DNA of 64,000 nucleotides from Murimonas intestini (GTDB lineage: Bacteria; Bacillota; Clostridia; Lachnospirales; Lachnospiraceae): positions 1 to 64,000 of the forward strand of contig NZ_JANKBI010000010.1 of assembly GCF_024622195.1 (NCBI RefSeq). Reading direction: 5' to 3'. This document shows positions 36,269 through 43,019 of this stretch, piece by piece. Numbering within the stretch: the stretch's first letter is position 1; each line of letters begins with the position of its first letter. The translations under genes were made by a program, and so were the position numbers. The notes beneath the pieces are model-generated. The model saw only the letters and a program-made list of their open reading frames with translations, searched no databases and was not told the origin of the DNA.

Positions 36269-36405
36269 CAAATATCTTGCCAAGCGACAGAACCCTGCCG
36301 GGGTATGTCAGTATGCCGCCATTCTGCGGCTTCCCGCACAGACCTGACACAGTTCATTTCCCCTTGGATTTTGCCAAGGGAACCCGTTGTGGTAAATATT
36401 ATTTG
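36269..36405 (-). ncRNA. Candidate structured RNA in the ABC exporter leader
   Basis: Minus strand, between a consensus promoter and the exporter ATPase gene. Closing stem CAAATA (36400-36405 on minus) with TATTTG (36269-36274); hairpin CCCTTGG-CAAAAT-CCAAGGG (36361-36380); long-range TGTGTCAG with CTGACATA; GCGG-GAAG-CCGC. The segment TGAACTGTGTCAGGTC, followed by GGGAAGC, resembles the apical loop of small bacterial SRP RNA (GTCAGGTCCGGAAGGAAGC), but the intervening loop and the outer helices do not fit that RNA well. Either a variant SRP-like RNA or an unrecognised riboswitch-like leader. Confidence 0.45.
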
Positions 36406-36439
36406 AAAATCTTAATATATCTCCTCTCCTTTTTTCAAT

Positions 36440-36468
36440 ATTGTAGCACCTGTCTGAACTATTGTCAA
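36440..36468 (-). promoter_or_regulatory. Promoter of the ABC-2 exporter operon/leader RNA
   Basis: Minus strand TTGACA (36463-36468), 17-base spacer, TACAAT (36440-36445). The start point would be near 36433, giving a leader of about 210 bases. Confidence 0.8.
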
Positions 36469-36508
36469 AATACATTTACTAACCTAAACTGTAACAAAAG
36501 GTAACAGT

Positions 36509-37954
36509 TCAGCCTTCCACTGTCCCGCGAGGTGTTTTCGTGCAAAATGCACGAAAATCCCGAGAGTTGCTGTTTCTGCGGTTCAAACATATTCTTTCCT
36601 TTTTCTGAAAGAAACTCCTGTACAGGACTTTTACAGCCAGATCTGCTTCTTTTTCTTCCACTTCGAATAATATGCTTCCCTCAGCTGTATTTTGGTTTAC
36701 CATCTTCACACTGATCTTCTCGGCCGTAAGTGCATCACACGCTTTTCCGGCTGCCTCTGCATATCTGGCTATATCTTGCCCGATCAGCATTATGACCGCC
36801 CGGTTATTTTCAATTTCTATCTTATCAGCTTTCAGCTCCGTATAGATACGTTTAACTATTCTCTCCCTTTTTTCTGCATTTGTCTCTGAAGCCCTTGCAG
36901 TAAATGACACATTATCTATACCGATTGTCAGATAGTCATAGGTTAATCCTTCTTCATCAAGGATTCCAAGCAGATTTCTCTCAAACCCTGTTTCATACTT
37001 CATCAGGCTTTTAGTCACATGCATTGTCACAAATCCTTTTTCAGCTGCGATGCCTACGATTCCCGGATGGTTTCTGCCGCATTTTCCGGATACTATCATG
37101 GTCCCCGGTTCTTTAGGGTTATTAGTGTTTCTTATATTTATCGGTATCCCTTTTCTCCAGGCAGGGGCGACTGCTTCTTCATGCAGCACCCCAAATCCCG
37201 CACCGGAAAGCTCCCTCATCTCCTCATATGACATAGTCCTTATCGGAGCCGGGTTACGTATGACAGAAGGACTGGCCGCAAAAACAGAATCTACATCTGT
37301 AAAATTTTCATACAGCGCCGCATTTACTGCAGCAGCCAGTATGCTTCCTGTGATATCGGAGCCGCCTCTGGGAAAGGTAATGACCTCCCCTTCTGGTGAA
37401 TATCCAAAGAACCCCGGGAATACCATTAATGATTTTCTTTCCTTCAGCTTTGAAAGGGCCTCATATGAAGATGGGAGAATCTTAACATGCCCTTCTTCCT
37501 CACACAGCATCAGCCCTGCATCTTTAGGATTTACATATTCTGCATTTTCACCCTTCTGGCATAAGTATGCTGCTATCAGCCTGGCGCAGTTATCTTCTCC
37601 TGCTGCTTTTATCAGATCTAGGAATTTCTTTTCCGGCAGATGTGCGGACGATATTCTGTGTTTTATGTCTCCCTCTATCTCATCCGCTATACTTGATCTG
37701 ATCCCCAGCTCCTCAGCTATCTGCCTGTATCTGGATATTACCCCCTCCAGGGCCCTGACGCAGTCCCTGCCTTCCAGGCAGTCACAGGCAAGCTCAATCA
37801 ACAGGTCTGTCACCTTCCGATCCTGACTGTACCTTTTTCCCGGCGCTGATACAACTACAATTCTGCGCTCTCTGTCATCACATATAATCTCTGCTGCCTT
37901 TTTGATCTGTTTGGCATCTGCCAGTGAACTGCCTCCGAATTTTATTACCTTCAT
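36509..37954 (-). CDS. Aspartate kinase with a repeat-derived C-terminal tail
   Basis: Phosphorylates aspartate, the entry to lysine, threonine and methionine synthesis. The kinase domain begins MKVIKFGGSSLADA and contains FPRGGSDITGS and ENFTDVDSVF; tandem ACT domains follow from about residue 310 (MHVTKSLMKYETGF; VNQNTAEGSILFEV). Start at the ATG with AAGGAG nine bases upstream; two earlier ATGs overlap that site. The last about 25-30 residues (after KVLYRSFFQKKERI) are encoded by repeat copy D and extend past the usual end of the family. The gene stands alone with its own leader. Confidence 0.9.
   Translation of the reverse strand: MKVIKFGGSSLADAKQIKKAAEIICDDRERRIVVVSAPGKRYSQDRKVTDLLIELACDCLEGRDCVRALEGVISRYRQIAEELGIRSSIADEIEGDIKHRISSAHLPEKKFLDLIKAAGEDNCARLIAAYLCQKGENAEYVNPKDAGLMLCEEEGHVKILPSSYEALSKLKERKSLMVFPGFFGYSPEGEVITFPRGGSDITGSILAAAVNAALYENFTDVDSVFAASPSVIRNPAPIRTMSYEEMRELSGAGFGVLHEEAVAPAWRKGIPINIRNTNNPKEPGTMIVSGKCGRNHPGIVGIAAEKGFVTMHVTKSLMKYETGFERNLLGILDEEGLTYDYLTIGIDNVSFTARASETNAEKRERIVKRIYTELKADKIEIENNRAVIMLIGQDIARYAEAAGKACDALTAEKISVKMVNQNTAEGSILFEVEEKEADLAVKVLYRSFFQKKERICLNRRNSNSRDFRAFCTKTPRGTVEG
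36516..36583 (+). repeat. Interspersed palindromic repeat, copy D (inside the aspartate kinase frame)
   Basis: CCACTGTCCCGCGAGGTG, then TTTTCGTGC-AAAAT-GCACGAAAA, a perfect hairpin, and CCCGAGAGTTGCTGTTTCTG. It covers the last codons of the aspartate kinase gene on the opposite strand; the palindrome is translated into part of the tail RDFRAFCTKTPRG. Confidence 0.85.
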
Positions 37955-37997
37955 AGTTATATTCTCCTTCATCAATTATCAAATCGCAGACAAACAT

Positions 37998-38040
37998 GCA
38001 GAAATACTTTTAAAACTGCTTACAGCGATGGGATTTCTGC
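37998..38040 (-). promoter_or_regulatory. Hairpin in the aspartate kinase leader
   Basis: GCAGAAAT (37998-38005) pairs with ATTTCTGC (38033-38040), 44 bases upstream of the aspartate kinase ATG. No lysine riboswitch or T-box core is visible. A 14-base stretch ATGGGATTTCTGCA occurs here (38028) and again in the operon terminator upstream (38201). Confidence 0.35.
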
Positions 38041-38173
38041 ACTCCTGAACTGTTATAACAGCTTCTTATATACTGGCATTATAAAGTCTTCTATATTAAA
38101 ACAGTGTTAATATTCAGGCTGTTGGATTAAAATTTGTATTAATATTGAATGTCATGCAGGCGCTGAAATGCTG

Positions 38174-38211
38174 CAAAAAGAAATCCCACTGTCAAAGACA
38201 ATGGGATTTCT
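38174..38211 (-). terminator. Terminator of the guanidine operon
   Basis: AGAAATCCCA (38179-38188) pairs with TGGGATTTCT (38202-38211), extended by GTC/GAC; the minus strand continues with UUUUU. It lies just after the ABC ATPase stop. Confidence 0.8.
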
Positions 38212-38230
38212 GCAAGCCTGTATCATATTT

Positions 38231-39061
38231 TCACAGGCTTTCATGCTCTATCAGCAGATTTACTTCCTTCCTCAGTTTGATAAACTGCTCTGTATCCTTC
38301 AGTGACAAGTCCCTTTCGCCGGGGAGCAGGACAGGCACTGCTTTTTTTACAGTCCCCGGCCGTGATGTGAGCACATAGATTTTACTGGACAGGAAGACTG
38401 CCTCCTCAATATCATGAGTGACAAATATAACAGTAGGTTTTTCTTCCTGCCAGATCTGGCGCATGAGCAGCTGCATATCAGCCCTTGTCTGCGGATCCAG
38501 CGCTGAAAACGGCTCATCCATCAGCAGCACTTCAGGACTGTTAGCCAGTGCACGGGCAATTGCCACACGCTGTTTCATGCCTCCAGAGAGTTCCTTGGGA
38601 TAACTGTCACGAAACTTTTCCAGCTTTATGATTTTCAGGTATTTATCGGCAATGATATCCTGCTCCTGCGGAGGCATATTCTTTATTTTCAGCCCAAACT
38701 TAATATTTTCAGCAACTGTCATCCAGGGAAACAACGTATAGGACTGGAACACCATTCCCCTGTCTGCGCCTGGTCCCATAATATCCCTGTCATGGATTAC
38801 AATCTGGCCTTCTGTAGCCTCATCCAGGCCGGCGATCATCCGGAGCAGAGTGGATTTTCCGCATCCGGACGGACCGACAATGCAGACAAATTCGTTTTCC
38901 AGCACATTGACGTTCACGTCCTTCATGGCTGTCACATCCCCTTTTGGGGAAGGGTAGACCTTCTGCAGGTCTTTTACGTAGATTGTGCTGTTGGCAAGAT
39001 TGGCTTCGATATGCTCATGCCGTTCTGGCAGCTGCTGTTTCTTTCTCCCAAACATTCTCAT
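38231..39061 (-). CDS. NitT/TauT-family ABC transporter ATP-binding protein
   Basis: Walker A GPSGCGKST, Q-loop MVFQSYTLFPW, signature LSGGMKQR, Walker B LLMDEPFSALD and H-loop VTHDIEEA place it with SsuB/TauB/NrtD. The start at ATG MRMFGRKK has GGAGG nine bases before it and lies two bases after the permease stop. It is the last gene of the long operon and energises the importer encoded by the two preceding genes. Guanidine (or urea) is the expected substrate from context. Confidence 0.88.
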   Translation of the reverse strand: MRMFGRKKQQLPERHEHIEANLANSTIYVKDLQKVYPSPKGDVTAMKDVNVNVLENEFVCIVGPSGCGKSTLLRMIAGLDEATEGQIVIHDRDIMGPGADRGMVFQSYTLFPWMTVAENIKFGLKIKNMPPQEQDIIADKYLKIIKLEKFRDSYPKELSGGMKQRVAIARALANSPEVLLMDEPFSALDPQTRADMQLLMRQIWQEEKPTVIFVTHDIEEAVFLSSKIYVLTSRPGTVKKAVPVLLPGERDLSLKDTEQFIKLRKEVNLLIEHESL

Positions 39062-39063
39062 AC

Positions 39064-39852
39064 TCACTTGCCTCCTTCCACCCATGGGAATAATTTTTTA
39101 TTCAGGAATGCGAATATCCTGTCTGTGATCAGGCCCAGCAGGCCAATCAAAAGGATCCCTCCAAATATGGCATCTGTCTTCAGGAACCTCTGAGACTTTA
39201 GGATCGTATAACCCAGTCCTGTGTTGGCGGCCACCAGTTCCGCACTTACCAGATACGTCCAGGCCCACCCGATCATCATACGGAGTGTCTCCATCAGACG
39301 GGGAAGCATGGCCGGAATCATAATACGGAAAACTGCCTTTTTTGTATCTGCACCCAGAGTATAACCGGCATTGATCAGGTCGTCCGGCACCGCCATGGCA
39401 TCATCCGCCACCATCAGTACCAGCTGAAAAAATGTACCGATAAAGATAACTGTGACTTTTGCGCTCTCTCCGATGCCCACCCACACCATGATCAGCGGCA
39501 CAAATGCCGGAACCGGCATGTAACGGATGAACTCGCACAACGGCCTGATGACTGCTTCGATTTTTTTAAATGTACCTGCCAGGATCCCTACCGGGATACC
39601 CAGCACTACAGCGATCAGAAATCCCAGGGTAATCCTTATCACACTGATTCTCGTATTCTCCCACAGTGAGCCGTCCTGAATGGCGCCCACATAATACTGC
39701 AGCACACTGGAGGGTTTGGGCAGGAAAATCTCTTTTACCGCCCCTGTTCCGCTTACAGCCCACCAGATCAGAAAAACTGCCAGAAAGGCCATCGCGGCAA
39801 GAAAGATATACTTTTTCTTTTTGACCGCCTTTCGGATTTTTATCTTTATCAT
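39064..39852 (-). CDS. NitT/TauT-family ABC transporter permease
   Basis: A 262-residue inner-membrane protein of the SsuC/TauC type with a short basic N-terminus (KIKIRKAVKKKKY) and about six hydrophobic segments. The EAA loop includes NAGYTLGADTKKAVFRIMIPAMLPRLMETLRMMIGWAW. It is 11 bases after the binding-protein gene and pairs with the ATPase that follows. Confidence 0.88.
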   Translation of the reverse strand: MIKIKIRKAVKKKKYIFLAAMAFLAVFLIWWAVSGTGAVKEIFLPKPSSVLQYYVGAIQDGSLWENTRISVIRITLGFLIAVVLGIPVGILAGTFKKIEAVIRPLCEFIRYMPVPAFVPLIMVWVGIGESAKVTVIFIGTFFQLVLMVADDAMAVPDDLINAGYTLGADTKKAVFRIMIPAMLPRLMETLRMMIGWAWTYLVSAELVAANTGLGYTILKSQRFLKTDAIFGGILLIGLLGLITDRIFAFLNKKLFPWVEGGK

Positions 39853-39863
39853 GTACAGGCCCC

Positions 39864-40877
39864 CTATTTGATATAAGTGTCATCCAGAATCACAGTCACA
39901 TCCTCCGGCAGCTTATCAATCATTTTTGTATCCAGAAGGAATTCTGCCGATTTTTCCAGTGTATAGTTCAGATAAGTATAATCCTCCCCTCTTTTGAAGG
40001 TCTCCTGATTCTCAGCCTTATCAAAGACAGTCACCCCATCCAGCATAGTGATGTAATCTTCCTTCTCCAGTTCTGCTCCCTGGCAGATGGCCTCAATAAA
40101 TGCCTCATCTCTGGCGTCCAGTTTTTCCACACCCTCAAACCAGGAATCTACAATTTTCTGTACATCTTCTCCTCTTTCATCCAGCACCTCCTGGCGCACT
40201 GCCAGTGTATCAGGAATGAGGCCAGGTTCCTCCTTCGTGCTGTATAAGAGATTTCCTCCAGCTTCAATTGCCGCGGACAATGTGGGCTCCCAGAGTACCG
40301 CCGCATCTACGCTTCCTGCAATAAATGCCGGGCCTGCGTCATTGATCGTCATATTCGTAAAGTTCACATCATCAATGGTCATCCCATTTTCTTCCAGTAT
40401 CTTTAGTAAAAACATATGCTCAAGTGTGCCGACCTCGGTGGCAACTGATTTTCCCTTTAAATCCTGCACAGACTCAATTCCATCCTGGACTACCAGGCCG
40501 TCTGCCCCATAGGAATTATCATTTACAAGTACGATTTTAAAATCTACTCCTTCATTCAGAGGTGCAACAGCATCTGAACCTGCGATACAGATGCCGTCTA
40601 CCTGACCGGAATAAAATGCAGTCAATGAGTCACTGTAAACAGGGAAAAATTCAATTTTCACATTCACACCATTTTTTTCAAAAATTCCTGTGCCGTCGAC
40701 TCCGTACCAGGCATACCAGCCTGTCATAGGGCTGACCCCCAATACAAACGGGTCCTCTGCGGTACTGGCCGCTGCCGTATCAGACGGCGCACCAGATACT
40801 TCTTCCATTCTATTACACCCTGCAAGCAGGCTTGACGCCAATATAGCTGCCATAAATAATCCCGTAAATTTTTTCAT
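39864..40877 (-). CDS. NMT1/THI5-like substrate-binding lipoprotein
   Basis: A 337-residue binding protein for the NitT/TauT-type importer. The signal MKKFTGLFMAAILASSLLAGC ends in a lipobox (LAGC). The mature domain begins VLGVSPMTGWYAWYGVDG and has GSDAVAPLNEGVDFKIVLVNDNS, GKSVATEVGT and VDAAVLWEPT, all typical of the SsuA-like family. Proteins of this type often accompany urea/guanidine carboxylase genes. It lies 43 bases after the second PII gene. Specificity for guanidine is inferred from its neighbours. Confidence 0.85.
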   Translation of the reverse strand: MKKFTGLFMAAILASSLLAGCNRMEEVSGAPSDTAAASTAEDPFVLGVSPMTGWYAWYGVDGTGIFEKNGVNVKIEFFPVYSDSLTAFYSGQVDGICIAGSDAVAPLNEGVDFKIVLVNDNSYGADGLVVQDGIESVQDLKGKSVATEVGTLEHMFLLKILEENGMTIDDVNFTNMTINDAGPAFIAGSVDAAVLWEPTLSAAIEAGGNLLYSTKEEPGLIPDTLAVRQEVLDERGEDVQKIVDSWFEGVEKLDARDEAFIEAICQGAELEKEDYITMLDGVTVFDKAENQETFKRGEDYTYLNYTLEKSAEFLLDTKMIDKLPEDVTVILDDTYIK

Positions 40878-40920
40878 ATTCTCCGCATCCTCTCGTCCGA
40901 ATATAGCTGTCAATATTCTT

Positions 40921-41265
40921 CTATATGATTGCCTCTAATCCCTGTTCCCCTGTCCGAACACGCATGGCATCTTCCACCGGCATCACAAAAATCTTGCCGT
41001 CCCCCGCGTGGTTCGTCTTATTGACTTCCACTACTGTTTCAATTAAATCCTGCACTTCTTCATCCCTTACAAACATGTCTACCAGCCTCTTAGCCACCAG
41101 ACGGTGCCTGATCTCTCCATTTTCTTCATCCAGGACATACTGTACAGGTTCCCGGCCCCTGCCGGTCACCTCATGTACATTCAGGGAATGGAATCCGGCT
41201 TTATCAAGCGCCTCTTTTGTCTTAAAATACATCTTTGGCCTTAAGATTAACATTACCTCTTTCAT
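40921..41265 (-). CDS. PII-family signal protein, NifI2-like
   Basis: A 114-residue PII-superfamily protein: KEVMLILRPKMYFKTKEALDKAG at the N-terminus and the PII C-signature NHAGDGKIFVMPVEDAMRVRTGE. The T-loop region (GRGREPVQYVLDEENGEIRHRLVAK) lacks the usual uridylylation Tyr context and resembles NifI2. PII proteins sense 2-oxoglutarate and ATP/ADP and bind targets directly. It lies 14 bases after the other PII gene, behind a GGAGGAG site. Confidence 0.85.
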   Translation of the reverse strand: MKEVMLILRPKMYFKTKEALDKAGFHSLNVHEVTGRGREPVQYVLDEENGEIRHRLVAKRLVDMFVRDEEVQDLIETVVEVNKTNHAGDGKIFVMPVEDAMRVRTGEQGLEAII

Positions 41266-41279
41266 GGTCTCTCCTCCTT

Positions 41280-41606
41280 CTACAGCCCCTCTTCCCCGCT
41301 GCTGATGGTCACTGCCCTTTCTACCTGGCTGACAAAGATTTTGCCGTCCCCATATGTTCCATTTTTATCTGTCTTGGCTGCACCCGCGATAAGCCGAACT
41401 ACCTTGTCCTCCTCTTTGTCCTCTATGACAATCATGAGCATTTCTTTAGGTATCTCGTCATAATACGTGTCCCCTACCTTCAGGCCCTTTTGTTTTCCTC
41501 TGCCCAGGACACTCATCTTAGTCGTTGCTGCAAATCCCTGCGCCATTAATGCATCAAGAACATCTTCCGCCTTTTCCGGCCTTACAATCGCTTTAATCAT
41601 TTTCAT
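41280..41606 (-). CDS. PII-family signal protein, NifI1-like
   Basis: A 108-residue PII protein starting MKMIKAIVRPEKAEDVLDAL, with GRGKQKGLKVGDTYYDEIPK in the T-loop and NGTYGDGKIFVSQVERAVTISSGEEGL at the end. The short T-loop and sequence style resemble NifI1. GAGGAGG precedes the ATG by eight bases; longer frames upstream run back into the allophanate hydrolase gene. With the next gene it forms a NifI1/NifI2-like pair, although no nitrogenase gene is present here. Likely targets are the importer or the carboxylase of the same operon. Confidence 0.85.
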   Translation of the reverse strand: MKMIKAIVRPEKAEDVLDALMAQGFAATTKMSVLGRGKQKGLKVGDTYYDEIPKEMLMIVIEDKEEDKVVRLIAGAAKTDKNGTYGDGKIFVSQVERAVTISSGEEGL

Positions 41607-41650
41607 TTTAGATTCCTCCTCGCTGTTTTGCAGCCTGCACACGGCAGGCA

Positions 41651-42997
41651 TTACCGTTCTTCTTCCAGAAATTTTTCTGCAAGCCCCCAGACCAGACTTT
41701 CCTCCTCTGCCAGGGCAAACATGGTTATTCCAAAGGGCAGTTCCTTGTCTTCCATGTTCTGCGGGACAGCCGCTGCACACAGCTCCAGCAGATTACAGTG
41801 GTTTGTGTAAAGCCCCATCATGCTGTTTGTCTCCACCGGCTTTTCTCTTACTTCTTTTCTGGTAAATGTGCCCCCTGCCGTGGGCAGCACCAGCACTGTA
41901 TCCTCTAACATGATTTTCGCCTTTCTCTTGAGCTCCTGTATTTTGTGCAGAGCCTTAAAAGTACCAGCAGCCGTATATTCTTCCTTTGCCCCGCCCCGCA
42001 ATATTTTCTCCGTCACGGGGAATATTTTTCCCGGGTTTTGTTCCACGAAACCGCCCAGATCACACCATCGTTCAGCAACCCAGGGGCCTTCATACAGAAC
42101 TTTCGCCGCCTCTGCAAATATGGAATAATCAATAAATTCCACAGGGATGCCCAATTCCGTGATCCGTTTTTTTGCCTCTTCCCATTTTGGCTCATATATA
42201 TCAGCGTACTCTCCAAAAAAGGCTATATTGTTATATGGAAGACATATTTTAGTTGGAACAGAAGCTTCTTGCTGTTTATACTTCCTGGACCAGCAGCAGA
42301 GAGAGTCATATCCTCTGGCCTGTGTATCTATTTCTTTTGCATCCGCCAATGTATTTGCAAATACGCTTATACAGTCAAGGCTTGCACAGGCCGGTACGAC
42401 TCCCCGTACAGACCAGGCACCCGGAGATGGTTTATATCCCACCAGCCCGTTCAATGCTGCCGGTACCCGGCCAGACCCGGCAGTATCGGTTCCAAGTGCA
42501 AAAGCTGCCGTTCCCAGTGCTACCGCCACCGCAGAACCGGAACTGGAACCGCCGCTTATCAGTTCCGGGTTCATGGCATTTTTTACTTCCCCATACGGGC
42601 TTCTGGTTCCCACCAGCCCTGTGGCAAACTGATCCATGTTTGTCTTTCCCACGGGTATGGCCCCTGCTCTGATCAGCCGTTCTGCCACCGCTGCATTCTC
42701 CCTTGGTATATATGCATAGTCCGGACAGGCAGCCGAAGTCGGTACCTGTTCCAGGTCAATATTATCTTTGATGGCAAAGGGGATACCCCACAGAGGAAGT
42801 GAAGATGGGTCCTGCGGCAGATTTTCTATATAATTCTGCATCAGGCCGGCTGACGGTTCCTGTATCCAGATATGGTACTCCCTGTATCTGTCCGCCCTCC
42901 TTATGATCTCCTCCGCCACTTCGGCCGGTGTCACTTCTTTCGACCTGTAACTGTTTCGCAGCCAGGCAATTGTAAATTTCTCCGGAAAATATCCCAT
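41651..42997 (-). CDS. Allophanate hydrolase, amidase domain only (AtzF-like)
   Basis: Amidase-signature enzyme with Ser-cisSer-Lys triad: Lys about 77 in FAIKDN, the cis-Ser in GGSSSGSAVA (about 151-153) and the nucleophile Ser about 175 in DTAGSGR. Full AtzF is about 600 residues; this 448-residue protein lacks the C-terminal domain that completes decarboxylation, so the N-carboxyurea product may break down spontaneously or through another protein. It follows the carboxylase gene by 22 bases. It should release ammonia from allophanate made by the preceding enzymes. Confidence 0.85.
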   Translation of the reverse strand: MGYFPEKFTIAWLRNSYRSKEVTPAEVAEEIIRRADRYREYHIWIQEPSAGLMQNYIENLPQDPSSLPLWGIPFAIKDNIDLEQVPTSAACPDYAYIPRENAAVAERLIRAGAIPVGKTNMDQFATGLVGTRSPYGEVKNAMNPELISGGSSSGSAVAVALGTAAFALGTDTAGSGRVPAALNGLVGYKPSPGAWSVRGVVPACASLDCISVFANTLADAKEIDTQARGYDSLCCWSRKYKQQEASVPTKICLPYNNIAFFGEYADIYEPKWEEAKKRITELGIPVEFIDYSIFAEAAKVLYEGPWVAERWCDLGGFVEQNPGKIFPVTEKILRGGAKEEYTAAGTFKALHKIQELKRKAKIMLEDTVLVLPTAGGTFTRKEVREKPVETNSMMGLYTNHCNLLELCAAAVPQNMEDKELPFGITMFALAEEESLVWGLAEKFLEEER

Positions 42998-43019
42998 ATC
43001 GTCTCCCGTCCTTTCGATT

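Noticed and set aside
37955..38170. Lysine riboswitch or T-box ahead of aspartate kinase
   Set aside because: The gap is too short for a lysine riboswitch and lacks the T-box sequence; only a simple hairpin was seen.
40921..41606. Nitrogen fixation locus
   Set aside because: The PII pair looks NifI-like, but no nifHDK or related genes are present in the window.
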